A stretch of 19,994 nt of DNA from Cacconaster sp964598495 (GCA_964598495.1 CAZRBY010000028.1:1-19994), one strand, 5' to 3'; counted from the stretch's first letter, positions 1-6,593 are shown. The notes: a model not told the origin generated them from the sequence alone. Numbers and translations: made by a program.

Positions 1-93
1 ATTAGCAGTTAGCAATTGACAATTAACAATTAAGAAATTGGCGTTTGGATGATAGGGTTATGATGTTGTTTGGGGTGTATTAGAGTAATAAAT

Positions 94-111
94 CTACACA
101 CTCAGAACTAT
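94..111 (-). repeat. 18-bp intergenic repeat, copy 1
   Basis: On the minus strand this reads ATAGTTCTGAGTGTGTAG. It matches copies at 261-278 and 6576-6593, and the three differ only at the 7th and 8th bases in this orientation. It is a short interspersed intergenic repeat of unknown role. Confidence 0.55.
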
Positions 112-126
112 ACAATAACTCGTATA

Positions 127-185
127 ACTTCAAATAACATGGCTCCGAAAAAACAAAATTTTTCTACGCTCATGTTATTTGAAGT
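127..185. repeat. Inverted repeat, 15-bp perfect arms, 29-nt centre
   Basis: ACTTCAAATAACATG (127-141) is matched exactly by its reverse complement at 171-185. Similarity continues outward with one offset base (GTAT/GTAC at 122-125 and 186-189). Inside, GAAAAA (147-152) can pair with TTTTTC (159-164), so nearly the whole segment can fold into one long hairpin. No T-run follows on either strand, which argues against a simple intrinsic terminator. It could be a REP/MITE-like remnant or a cruciform-forming site. Confidence 0.6.
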
Positions 186-260
186 GTACTAAGAAATTTA
201 CCCCACTACATACAACAACACGGAACTCACCCCTCAACTTCCCCTACTACATACTACACA

Positions 261-278
261 CTACACACTCATAACTAT
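261..278 (-). repeat. 18-bp intergenic repeat, copy 2, overlapping a stop codon
   Basis: On the minus strand this reads ATAGTTATGAGTGTGTAG. Its first bases contain the TAG stop of the S41 protease (complement of 275-277), so the repeat begins exactly at the end of the coding region. It continues into further GTGTAGT-like units down to about 243, like the copy at 6576-6593. Confidence 0.55.
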
Positions 279-1885
279 TCTTTCCACCATTCAAGAGCCT
301 GATAAAGTCCCTGATCATCTCTCAAGCGTATATTGTACTCTGAGCCGCGCAGATAATATTTTACCACAATTTCTTCCTCCAGAAGAGGGACAACCTCATC
401 TTTCTTGAGGCGAAGCATCGTCTCCTTATCCACCTTTATACGTGCGGAGAGAGCATCAATTTCACTCTTGTAGACATCGTAGAGCTTGTCCTGCTCTGCC
501 GCCCTTATCAACTGGTCAAGTGCGGACTCTGCGGAGCTGCGGATATCAAATTCACGGGTACCTGCATAACTGATGAAATCCTCATACTCCTCATCTGTAA
601 GATGAAACTCTGAGGCAGGAGCAATGGAGAGATTCTTTTTGAAATATTCAACTGCGTAGTCGCCAAGAATATCGTTGTAGACAAGAGAATAGGCCGGACG
701 GCTGAATGTCTTGGTCTCAACGGTAAAATCCGGAGTGATACCTCCGCCGTCATAGACACTGCGACCAAATCGTGTTTTGAATTCACGTTTCAGACTGTCG
801 GGAACATTACCCACGCTGCCATCCTCATTGCGATGGCTATAATCAATCGCCTGCACGCATCTGCCGCTCGGAGTATAATATTTTCCCGTAGTAATCTTTA
901 CCTTTCCGTCATAGAGGGTAGGTTTTATGGACTGAATCAGTCCCTTTCCGAAGGTTCTTCTTCCGGCTATAGCACCCCTGTCCAGATCCTGAAATGCTCC
1001 CGCCACAATCTCCGAAGAGGAGGCTGAGCCGCTATCCACCATAACAAGTACCGGGATAAGCGTGTCAATGGGGGGAGTCGTTGTGTAATACTCTTCATTC
1101 ATCCTCTCTTCACGACCCCTCGAAGAGAGCACATGAGTGCCTTCCGGCACAAATAGCGACATCAGCGATACAGCTTCTTCCATAATGCCCCCTCCGTTGC
1201 CCCTGAGGTCGATTACAAGGCGTTTGGCGCCCTTCGATTTGAGGCTCAATACGGCTTCTTTAAACTCAAGATGCATCTTGTCGGTAAATCCCGTAAGTGC
1301 AATATAGCCGATGGAATCCCTTAAAATACCCGTATATGCGATATCGGAAACTCTAATTCTTTCTCTGGTAACAGTAATATCGACCGTATCGAGAGTTCGC
1401 CCCCTAATAACTGTGAAAACCACATTCGTACCCGGTTGCCCCTTCATCCTGTCAGCACTCCGGGCAGAGGTTTCCCCATATACCGAGACACCGTCGATGG
1501 CTATAATCACATCTCCCGGGACCATGCCTGCCTTCACCGCAGGAGAGCCCGGATAGGGTTCTACAATCTGCACTCCCCTGTCATGACTCTTCTTTATAAG
1601 GGAACCTATACCTCCGTAGGCACCCGTTGTCATCATTTCAAACTCCTCTCCCTCCTCTTCGGGAATATATGTAGTATAGGGGTCGAGCGACTGGAGCATC
1701 GCCTTGATACCTATGGGTATTATTTTGCCATATTCGATTGTATCTACATAAGAACTTGAGAGCTCTTTAAGTATCGAATATTGGATTTCCATATTCTGTC
1801 CAAGTTTGAATTCGCCGGACTGCGCAAATGAGGTTACCGATACCAAAATTGCAATTGCAGCCACGGTTGTTTTGAAAAATTTCAT
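275..1885 (-). CDS. Secreted PDZ / S41 (C-terminal processing) serine protease
   Basis: A carboxyl-terminal processing protease of family S41, expected in the periplasm or attached to the envelope, where such enzymes trim or degrade proteins by recognising their C-terminal ends. The 536-residue protein starts with a signal peptide (about residues 1-22, cleavage near SFAQ). A PDZ domain follows at about 87-175 with the peptide-binding loop GGIG at 91-94, then the S41 core at about 185-345. GSASSSE (286-292) holds the likely nucleophile Ser289, and the general base is Lys314 in TFGKG. Length and plan are normal for Bacteroidetes CtpA/Prc homologues. About 150 C-terminal residues lie beyond the protease core. 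The gene stands alone, divergent from rdgB, with a TAATTTTG -7 element just upstream. The physiological substrate is unknown. Confidence 0.93.
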   Translation of the reverse strand: MKFFKTTVAAIAILVSVTSFAQSGEFKLGQNMEIQYSILKELSSSYVDTIEYGKIIPIGIKAMLQSLDPYTTYIPEEEGEEFEMMTTGAYGGIGSLIKKSHDRGVQIVEPYPGSPAVKAGMVPGDVIIAIDGVSVYGETSARSADRMKGQPGTNVVFTVIRGRTLDTVDITVTRERIRVSDIAYTGILRDSIGYIALTGFTDKMHLEFKEAVLSLKSKGAKRLVIDLRGNGGGIMEEAVSLMSLFVPEGTHVLSSRGREERMNEEYYTTTPPIDTLIPVLVMVDSGSASSSEIVAGAFQDLDRGAIAGRRTFGKGLIQSIKPTLYDGKVKITTGKYYTPSGRCVQAIDYSHRNEDGSVGNVPDSLKREFKTRFGRSVYDGGGITPDFTVETKTFSRPAYSLVYNDILGDYAVEYFKKNLSIAPASEFHLTDEEYEDFISYAGTREFDIRSSAESALDQLIRAAEQDKLYDVYKSEIDALSARIKVDKETMLRLKKDEVVPLLEEEIVVKYYLRGSEYNIRLRDDQGLYQALEWWKE

Positions 1886-1911
1886 CTCTCTATATTGTTT
1901 TTAAAACTCTG

Positions 1912-1919
1912 CAAAATTA
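1912..1919 (-). promoter_or_regulatory. Predicted -7 element for the S41 protease gene
   Basis: On the minus strand this reads TAATTTTG, a match to the Bacteroidetes TAnnTTTG consensus, 26 nt upstream of the ATG at 1885. No good -33 TTTG is seen, so this is a moderate call. Confidence 0.45.
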
Positions 1920-1940
1920 ATACTTTTATCATTTTGTTCA

Positions 1941-1948
1941 TATCTTTG
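1941..1948 (+). promoter_or_regulatory. Predicted -7 element for rdgB-recO
   Basis: TATCTTTG matches the Bacteroidetes -7 consensus TAnnTTTG and sits 25 nt before the rdgB ATG at 1974. A clear -33 TTTG at the right distance is missing. It would transcribe rdgB and, through it, recO. Confidence 0.5.
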
Positions 1949-1973
1949 AAGTCAATTATCAGAATCAGCAGGA

Positions 1974-2657
1974 ATGGAAATAGTGTTTGCCACAGGCAAT
2001 GCCAACAAACTGGCCGAGGCACAAAGGGTGCTGGGTGAGAGATTTCACCTTGTCATGCCTTCGGAGCTGGGTTTCGACGGAGAACTCCCCGAAACCCATG
2101 ACACGCTCTATGAAAATGCCGTTGAAAAAGCACTCTTTATCTGGAATAAATTTCAGAAAAATTGCTTTGCCGATGACACCGGACTGGAAGTAGACGCTCT
2201 CAGAGGAGCCCCAGGGGTGCATTCCGCACGTTATGCCGGCGAACCTAAATCCCCTCCCGACAATATAAGAAAACTGCTCAAAGAACTTGAAGGCGTACCT
2301 GTCAAAAAGCGTACCGCCAGATTCAGGTGCGTCGTTGCACTGATAGAGGACGGAGTGTTGCACACCTTTGAAGGGACCTGCGAGGGTCACATCACCACCA
2401 CTCTGCACGGCTTTGACGGCTTCGGATATGATCCGATCTTCAGGCCGCTCGGTATGACTTCCACTATGGCGGAAATCTCCCTCGAAGAGAAGAACTCCAT
2501 CTCGCATAGAGGCAAAGCGATGGAAAAACTCCTATGTCTGCAAATCCAGGGCAATAGTACTTCATCTTACCAAGTACGGCGATTCGGGTCTCATAGCACA
2601 CGTGCTCGACAGCAGACTCGGACGGCGCGGCATCTATCTGCGCGGCATAAAAAATAG
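1974..2657 (+). CDS. rdgB: RdgB/HAM1 non-canonical purine NTP pyrophosphatase, C-terminus frameshifted
   Basis: House-cleaning enzyme that hydrolyses dITP, XTP and related deaminated purine NTPs to monophosphates, keeping them out of DNA and RNA. Family landmarks are all present: TGNANK near the N-terminus (8-12), FADDTGLEVDAL (65-76) with catalytic Asp68, the FGYDPIF loop (150-156) and SHRGKA (177-182). The family is normally 190-200 residues. Here the frame runs to 227 because the last ~38 residues (after about Leu189) are read in the wrong frame and resemble no RdgB tail. Adding one base at 2537-2544 would end the protein at the TAG at 2555-2557, giving 194 residues, the usual size. The same base restores the start of recO. 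The catalytic part is intact, so the gene may still work. Confidence 0.9.
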   Translation: MEIVFATGNANKLAEAQRVLGERFHLVMPSELGFDGELPETHDTLYENAVEKALFIWNKFQKNCFADDTGLEVDALRGAPGVHSARYAGEPKSPPDNIRKLLKELEGVPVKKRTARFRCVVALIEDGVLHTFEGTCEGHITTTLHGFDGFGYDPIFRPLGMTSTMAEISLEEKNSISHRGKAMEKLLCLQIQGNSTSSYQVRRFGSHSTRARQQTRTARHLSARHKK

Positions 2658-3264
2658 CAAAAACAGTGCCGTTACAGCCCATTTTCACAACCTTGCACTA
2701 CTGGAAGTAGTCACCGCCGTCTCAGACAAAAGCAAACTGCTTTATCTACGGGAATATCATCCTCTTGTCCAGCTCCACTCCATAAGAACCGATATCAGTA
2801 AAAGTGCCATCGCGCTTTTTATAAGCGAAGTTATATACCGCACCCTCAGGGAAGAGAGCGGAGACGAAGAACTCTTTGAATGGCTTAAAGGTATGATTTC
2901 TGCCCTTGAAGCCATTGAGGGGAATTGCGCCAACTTTCATCTGAAATTTCTCGCGGGATTTTGCAGGCAGATGGGGTTCCTGCCTCATGACAATTGGTCG
3001 GAACAAACCCCCGTATTTGACATAATATCTGCAAGATTCGTTGCGCCGGATCCCTATCATGACTCCGCTTATCTCTTTTCAGATCAGGAATCCCTGCTTC
3101 TTCACAGGCTTCTGAGCGAGGATTTTGACGAAGCCATGCAAATTCCGCTTAATGCCCTCGCAAGGAGCGGTTTTTGCAATCAGATGCTCAAATATTTGGG
3201 CTACTGGCTCGACACAACTATCAACATCCGTTCAGTAGCGGTACTTCATACTATTTTTGCATAA
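2534..3264 (+). CDS. recO: RecO, DNA repair/recombination mediator, 5' end frameshifted
   Basis: RecO binds ssDNA and RecR and loads RecA onto SSB-coated DNA in the RecFOR pathway. From about 2542 the frame reads KSRAIVLHLTKYGDSG, followed by the LGRRGIYLRGIK segment, as in the N-terminal OB fold. The helical part follows (KSAIALFISEVIYRTLREE, NFHLKFLAGFCRQMGF), then a C-terminus ending near SVAVLHTIF as in other Bacteroidetes RecO proteins. No start codon exists in this frame before a GTG at 2602, which would cut into the OB fold. The natural start is the ATG at 2534, which overlaps the end of rdgB but lies in another frame. One extra base, for example a fourth A in AAA 2542-2544, gives MSAKSRAIVLH and a 243-residue protein. 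The interval length is therefore not a multiple of three. Confidence 0.85.
2537..2544 (+). other. Apparent single-base deletion affecting rdgB and recO
   Basis: Downstream of the ATG at 2534, a one-base insertion in this interval simultaneously shortens RdgB to its family length and puts a canonical RecO N-terminus in frame. The A-run at 2542-2544 is the simplest place. It may be an assembly or sequencing error, a true mutation, or a site read by ribosomal frameshifting. Confidence 0.75.
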
Positions 3265-3269
3265 CTTTG
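3262..3269 (+). promoter_or_regulatory. Predicted -7 element for the GH3-family gene
   Basis: TAACTTTG fits the Bacteroidetes -7 consensus and overlaps the recO TAA stop (3262-3264), 17 nt before the ATG at 3287. A short leader would follow. The -33 element is weak. Confidence 0.5.
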
Positions 3270-3286
3270 CTATAAATAATTGATAT

Positions 3287-4804
3287 ATGTCATTCATCAA
3301 GAAAGCATTTCTGACCTATGCATCCGGTATGCTAAAGGGTCTTGACCGTACCAGGAAATGTCCTTTCGAAGTGCAGATGAAAGTGTTTACAACTCTTCTA
3401 AAGGGAGGTAAGGATACCGCATTCGGCTCGGAACACGGCTTTTCAAAAATAGGCTCGGTCAGGGATTTCCAGCGTCAGGTACCTGTACGTGACTATGATG
3501 CGCTTTACCCCTATATTGAGCGGTTACGTTCCGGTGAGGATTATGTCCTATGGGATGAGAAAACCCGCTTTTTTGCAAAGAGTTCGGGCACGAGCTCCGG
3601 GAAGAGCAAGTTTATTCCAATAACTCGCACCAATCTATGGGGCTGTCATTACGGTGGAATGCAGCGGATGCTGGCCAATTATGTGCAGCATTATCCCGAC
3701 TCACGCATCTATTCCGGCAAGGCACTTACTCTCGGAGGTAGTGTGGAACCGGATTTGGGCGGAAGAAGTTTCAGCGGCGACCTCTCTGCAATACTCTTGC
3801 GCAACTCGCCCGCTTTGGTGGAATTTTTAAGAATTCCGGATAGAAAAACAGCGATGATGCATGATTTCCATGAGAAAGTAGAGGCCATTTGCCGCCATTA
3901 CAGCAAAGCCAATGTGACCAATTTTGCCGGAGTGCCTTCATGGAATCTCATTATGCTTCGCCGCGTGATGGAATACAATAATGCGAGTTGGCTGACTGAT
4001 GTGTGGCCGCACCTTGAATTGTTTATGCACGGAGGTATCAGTTTTGAGCCTTACAGAGTGCAGTATGATGCCATTATTCCTCACGGATCGGTGCGCTATT
4101 TTGAGAATTACAATGCTTCTGAGGGTTATTTCGCTTTTCAGGATGATCCTGAGGATAAATCAATGCTGCTGACGCTCGATAATGGTGTTTTCTATGAATT
4201 CGCCACTCTTAAGGAACTCTCCGATGCAATGACCAACGGAGATCCTGTGCCCACCCACACAGTTGATGAGGTGCAGACCGGCGTTCCCTATGCTGTCATA
4301 ATATCCACTACAGCCGGTCTGTGGCGCTATCTGATAGGCGATGTGGTGACATTTACATCGCTCACTCCGCACAAGATAATGATTTCCGGCAGGACGCAAC
4401 TATTTATCAATGCTTTTGGAGAAGAGTTGATGATTGGAAATGCCAACACAGCCCTGGCCGCTGCCTGCAAAACCCATCACGCAACTGTTAGCGACTTTAC
4501 CGTTGCTCCGATATTCATGGAAGGAAAATCAAAAGGGGCACACCAGTGGGTGGTTGAATTTGAAAACGCACCCGAAAGCGTGGAGGCATTTGCGGACACT
4601 CTGGATGAAGCAATCTGCGCCTGCAATTCGGACTATGAAGCCAAACGCACCCACACCATGACAATGGAGCGGCTCCATCTGACGGTTGTCCCAAAAGGAA
4701 CATTCTTCCGCTGGATGGAATCAAGAGGTAAAATAGGCGGCCAAAACAAAGTTCCCCGCCTCTACGGCGACCGCCGATACGTCGAAGAAATCCTTGGGAT
4801 ATAG
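3287..4804 (+). CDS. GH3-family acyl-adenylate/amido-synthetase-like protein
   Basis: A 505-residue member of the GH3 family, named after plant auxin-responsive enzymes that adenylate carboxylic acids and join them to amino acids. Bacterial members are common in Bacteroidetes, but I know of no established substrate. The three ATP/AMP-binding motifs of the family are visible: SSGTSSGKSKFIPIT at 99-113 (phosphate loop), YNASEGYF at 275-282 and YLIGDVVTF at 348-356. The protein has no signal peptide and is probably cytosolic. It has its own promoter-like sequence and is followed by the repeat-rich ATPase island, so context gives no pathway clue. The TAG stop at 4802-4804 lies in a GT-rich intergenic repeat. 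An intact adenylating enzyme is likely; the acceptor is unknown. Confidence 0.88.
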   Translation: MSFIKKAFLTYASGMLKGLDRTRKCPFEVQMKVFTTLLKGGKDTAFGSEHGFSKIGSVRDFQRQVPVRDYDALYPYIERLRSGEDYVLWDEKTRFFAKSSGTSSGKSKFIPITRTNLWGCHYGGMQRMLANYVQHYPDSRIYSGKALTLGGSVEPDLGGRSFSGDLSAILLRNSPALVEFLRIPDRKTAMMHDFHEKVEAICRHYSKANVTNFAGVPSWNLIMLRRVMEYNNASWLTDVWPHLELFMHGGISFEPYRVQYDAIIPHGSVRYFENYNASEGYFAFQDDPEDKSMLLTLDNGVFYEFATLKELSDAMTNGDPVPTHTVDEVQTGVPYAVIISTTAGLWRYLIGDVVTFTSLTPHKIMISGRTQLFINAFGEELMIGNANTALAAACKTHHATVSDFTVAPIFMEGKSKGAHQWVVEFENAPESVEAFADTLDEAICACNSDYEAKRTHTMTMERLHLTVVPKGTFFRWMESRGKIGGQNKVPRLYGDRRYVEEILGI

Positions 4805-4838
4805 TTACGGGGTGCGAGTTGCGGGTTCCGAGTTTAGC
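4801..4838 (+). repeat. GT/GC-rich intergenic repeat starting at a stop codon
   Basis: Starts ATAGTTACGGGGTGCGAG and carries on with GTTGCGGGTT-like units. The first seven bases equal the start of the 261-278 copy (minus strand), and the GCGGGGTGCG-like part resembles the minus strand at 6550-6562. As in the S41 gene, the repeat starts in the TAG stop codon, here of the GH3 gene. This copy is a looser match than the other three. Confidence 0.4.
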
Positions 4839-4839
4839 T

Positions 4840-4860
4840 AACATTTGGTGGAAAACGGCA
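4840..4860 (+). repeat. Direct repeat flanking the ATPase-nuclease gene, copy 1
   Basis: Contains AACATTTGGTGGAAAACGGC followed by A. It is preceded by TAGCT, so it matches copy 3 over 25 bases (4835-4859) with one mismatch. Copy 2 starts 32 nt later. Confidence 0.85.
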
Positions 4861-4871
4861 TTTTGCTAAAA

Positions 4872-4892
4872 AACATTTGGTGGAAAACGGCA
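4872..4892 (+). repeat. Direct repeat flanking the ATPase-nuclease gene, copy 2
   Basis: Exact second copy of the 21 bases of copy 1 after an 11-nt AT-rich spacer (4861-4871). CATTTTGC (4859-4866) and GCAAAATG (4890-4897) form an 8-bp inverted repeat around this copy, so it could sit in a hairpin loop. Confidence 0.85.
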
Positions 4893-4940
4893 AAATGGAT
4901 AGAAATTTAATTTAGGATTTCATATTGATATATTTATTAC

Positions 4941-4948
4941 TAACTTTG
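4941..4948 (+). promoter_or_regulatory. Predicted -7 element for the ATPase-nuclease gene
   Basis: TAACTTTG matches TAnnTTTG. The predicted transcription start (about 4953-4956) falls at the left arm of the adjoining palindrome. The -33 region is not a clear match. Confidence 0.5.
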
Positions 4949-4950
4949 CA

Positions 4951-4983
4951 ACAGCGGTAAATTTTACCGCTGTAAAATTTACA
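4951..4983. promoter_or_regulatory. Two tandem palindromes, candidate operator of the ATPase gene
   Basis: The first palindrome is 23 nt (4951-4973) with perfect 11-nt arms, ACAGCGGTAAA and its complement, around a central T. The second is 13 nt (4971-4983), TGTAAAATTTACA, around a central A. Both contain GTAAA-W-TTTAC, their centres are 15 bp apart, and they overlap by 3 nt. They lie between the -7 element and the ATG at 4988. They could be a double binding site for a dimeric repressor, possibly the gene's own winged-helix product, or an RNA hairpin at the 5' end of the mRNA. Confidence 0.5.
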
Positions 4984-4987
4984 AATT

Positions 4988-6331
4988 ATGAGATTCCATG
5001 ATCGCACTGCGGAGATTGCAGAATTGCAACAATTAAAAGAAATGGCATATAATGGCCATTCTAAGCTTACCGTAATAACAGGTCGTCGTCGAATTGGTAA
5101 AACTTCGCTCATACTAAATGCTATGAAGGACGAATTAATAGTTTACCTTTTTGTGGGCAGAAAAAATGAAGCCGATCTTTGTAATGGTTTCTGCGATGAT
5201 ATTGAACAGAGCTTATCTGTTTTCGTTCCTAAAATGCAATCATTTGTTGAGGTTTTCCGCTTTCTACTGGAGCAGGGAAAGAGGAAAAAATTCACTTTGG
5301 TAATTGACGAATTTCAAGAATTCATCAACATTAATGAATCCATATTCAGTGACATTCAAAACTACTGGGATCAATTTCGAACCGATACTAATATTAATTT
5401 TATAGTTAGCGGCTCTATCTATTCATTGATGACGAGGATATTTCAGGATAAGAAAGAGCCATTATTCGGTCGTGCCGATGCTATGATGAAGCTACAGCCT
5501 TTCACTACAACGGTACTGAAGGAGATTATGAGCGATTATAAGCCCGGGTACACAAACGATGAACTTTTAGCGCTATACACTTACACGGGTGGTATCCCAA
5601 AATATGTTGAGTTTTTGGTTGACAACAATGCCTTGACCATTCCCAACATGATAGAATATATCTGTCAGAGTGATTCTCCATTTATCGATGAAGGGCGGAA
5701 TCTGTTAATACAGGAGTTTGGGAAACAATATGGTAATTACTTCTCAATATTGGATGCGATATCTTCCGGATGGAACACTCAAGCCGAGATCGAAGAATTT
5801 ATGGGCGAAAAAAGCATTGGCGGGCATTTGGCGAAACTTGAAAGTGTGTATGAGTTAATTAAAAAAACACGCCCCATTTTTGCTAAAAAGGGATCTCAAA
5901 GGGTACGATATGAGATATCGGATAATTTTTTAAGATTTTGGTTCAGATACATTGAGCGAAACAGGTCACTTATTGAACTGGGTAATTATAGAGGATTGGC
6001 TCAAATCATCAAAGACGATTACCCCACCTACTCCGGAAAGACATTGGAACTATATTTTAAACAAAAATTACAGGAGAGTTATGAATATAGAGAAATTGGT
6101 TCATGGTGGGACTCTAAAAAGTCTAAAAAAGAAGAATCTGAGGAATCTCAAAATGAGATAGATATTGTTGCAATCAAATTGGACAATAAAAATGCTTTCG
6201 TCGCCGAAGTTAAGCGACAGAGGAAAAACTTCAAATCCCATCTGTTCGAATCAAAGGTAAAGGTGCTCAAAAACAAAGTCCTTAATAAGTACCAAATTGA
6301 TTCAAAATGCCTTGATCTGGATGATATGTAG
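4988..6331 (+). CDS. Archaeal-type AAA/STAND ATPase with C-terminal PD-(D/E)XK (DUF234-like) domain
   Basis: A 447-residue ATPase. Walker A is GRRRIGKTS (32-40) and Walker B is FTLVIDEF (102-109). A sensor-like FIVSGS (138-143) follows, then the GGIPKYVEF helix typical of this group (201-209). A predicted winged-helix region (about 248-300) precedes the hallmark SDNFLRFWFRYIERN (311-325). The C-terminal part carries EIDIVA (390-395) and VAEVKR (405-410), the D-(x)n-ExK pattern (Asp392, Glu407, Lys409) of PD-(D/E)XK nucleases as in DUF234. The cellular role of the family is not established; mobile-element and defence links have been suggested. The gene is more AT-rich than its neighbours, sits alone, has tandem palindromes at its promoter and is bracketed by exact 20-bp repeats. 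This looks like an acquired unit. The start is the first ATG after the promoter. Confidence 0.85.
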   Translation: MRFHDRTAEIAELQQLKEMAYNGHSKLTVITGRRRIGKTSLILNAMKDELIVYLFVGRKNEADLCNGFCDDIEQSLSVFVPKMQSFVEVFRFLLEQGKRKKFTLVIDEFQEFININESIFSDIQNYWDQFRTDTNINFIVSGSIYSLMTRIFQDKKEPLFGRADAMMKLQPFTTTVLKEIMSDYKPGYTNDELLALYTYTGGIPKYVEFLVDNNALTIPNMIEYICQSDSPFIDEGRNLLIQEFGKQYGNYFSILDAISSGWNTQAEIEEFMGEKSIGGHLAKLESVYELIKKTRPIFAKKGSQRVRYEISDNFLRFWFRYIERNRSLIELGNYRGLAQIIKDDYPTYSGKTLELYFKQKLQESYEYREIGSWWDSKKSKKEESEESQNEIDIVAIKLDNKNAFVAEVKRQRKNFKSHLFESKVKVLKNKVLNKYQIDSKCLDLDDM

Positions 6332-6333
6332 CC

Positions 6334-6353
6334 AACATTTGGTGGAAAACGGC
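6334..6353 (+). repeat. Direct repeat flanking the ATPase-nuclease gene, copy 3
   Basis: AACATTTGGTGGAAAACGGC again, exact over 20 bases, starting 2 nt after the ATPase stop. Including the preceding bases (TAGCC here, TAGCT at copy 1), the stop codon itself falls within the extended repeat. Copies 2 and 3 start 1462 nt apart, with the whole gene between them. Confidence 0.85.
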
Positions 6354-6400
6354 GCAAGTTATATACCTGTTTACATGACAATGTTTTTGTAAATCTTGCG
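6353..6400 (+). other. Possible hairpin downstream of the ATPase gene
   Basis: CGCAAG (6353-6358) pairs with CTTGCG (6395-6400), and inside it TTTACA (6370-6375) pairs with TGTAAA (6388-6393). The two 6-bp stems are separated by 11 nt on the left and 1 nt on the right. This could end the ATPase transcript, but there is no long T-run, so the call is weak. Confidence 0.3.
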
Positions 6401-6575
6401 TTTCATAACTTAAAAACACCAAAAGGAAATTAATAATATTGCATATGTGGTATTTTACCTCAACAAATCAAATTTTTGCCGTTAACTATTGGCCTGGGGC
6501 TTGGCTGTTGGCTGTAAGCCATTAACTCCATATTGCTATTTTCCCAAACCGCACCCCGCAACTACACACTACAGA

Positions 6576-6593
6576 CTACACACTCTGAACTAT
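6576..6593 (-). repeat. 18-bp intergenic repeat, copy 3
   Basis: On the minus strand this reads ATAGTTCAGAGTGTGTAG, differing from the copies at 94-111 and 261-278 only in bases 7-8. It continues with two further GTGTAGT-like units and then a GCGGGGTGCGG segment down to about 6550. Confidence 0.55.

Larger units (their letters stand above)
1..274. other. Intergenic region with degenerate repeats
   Basis: No credible gene is seen here. The first 35 bases are an AT-rich run of near-repeats of the kind TTAGCAGTTAGC / AATTGACAATTAACAATTAA. Two copies of an 18-bp GT/AC-rich repeat (94-111 and 261-278) and a 15-bp inverted repeat (127-141 with 171-185) fill much of the rest. The region lies downstream of the S41 protease gene, so it may contain that gene's transcription end, but no classical stem plus T-run is visible in that direction. 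Confidence 0.6.

Noticed and set aside
127..185. Intrinsic terminator of the S41 gene
   Set aside because: The stem has a 29-nt centre and no following T-run on the minus strand; kept only as an inverted repeat.
4840..6353. CRISPR-like array made of the 20-bp repeats
   Set aside because: Only two copies are adjacent, the spacer is 11 nt, the third copy is 1.4 kb away across a gene, and no cas genes are present.
6473..6483. Inverted partial copy of the 20-bp repeat (TTTTTGCCGTT)
   Set aside because: Only about 10-11 bases match and they are AT-rich; chance is a sufficient explanation.
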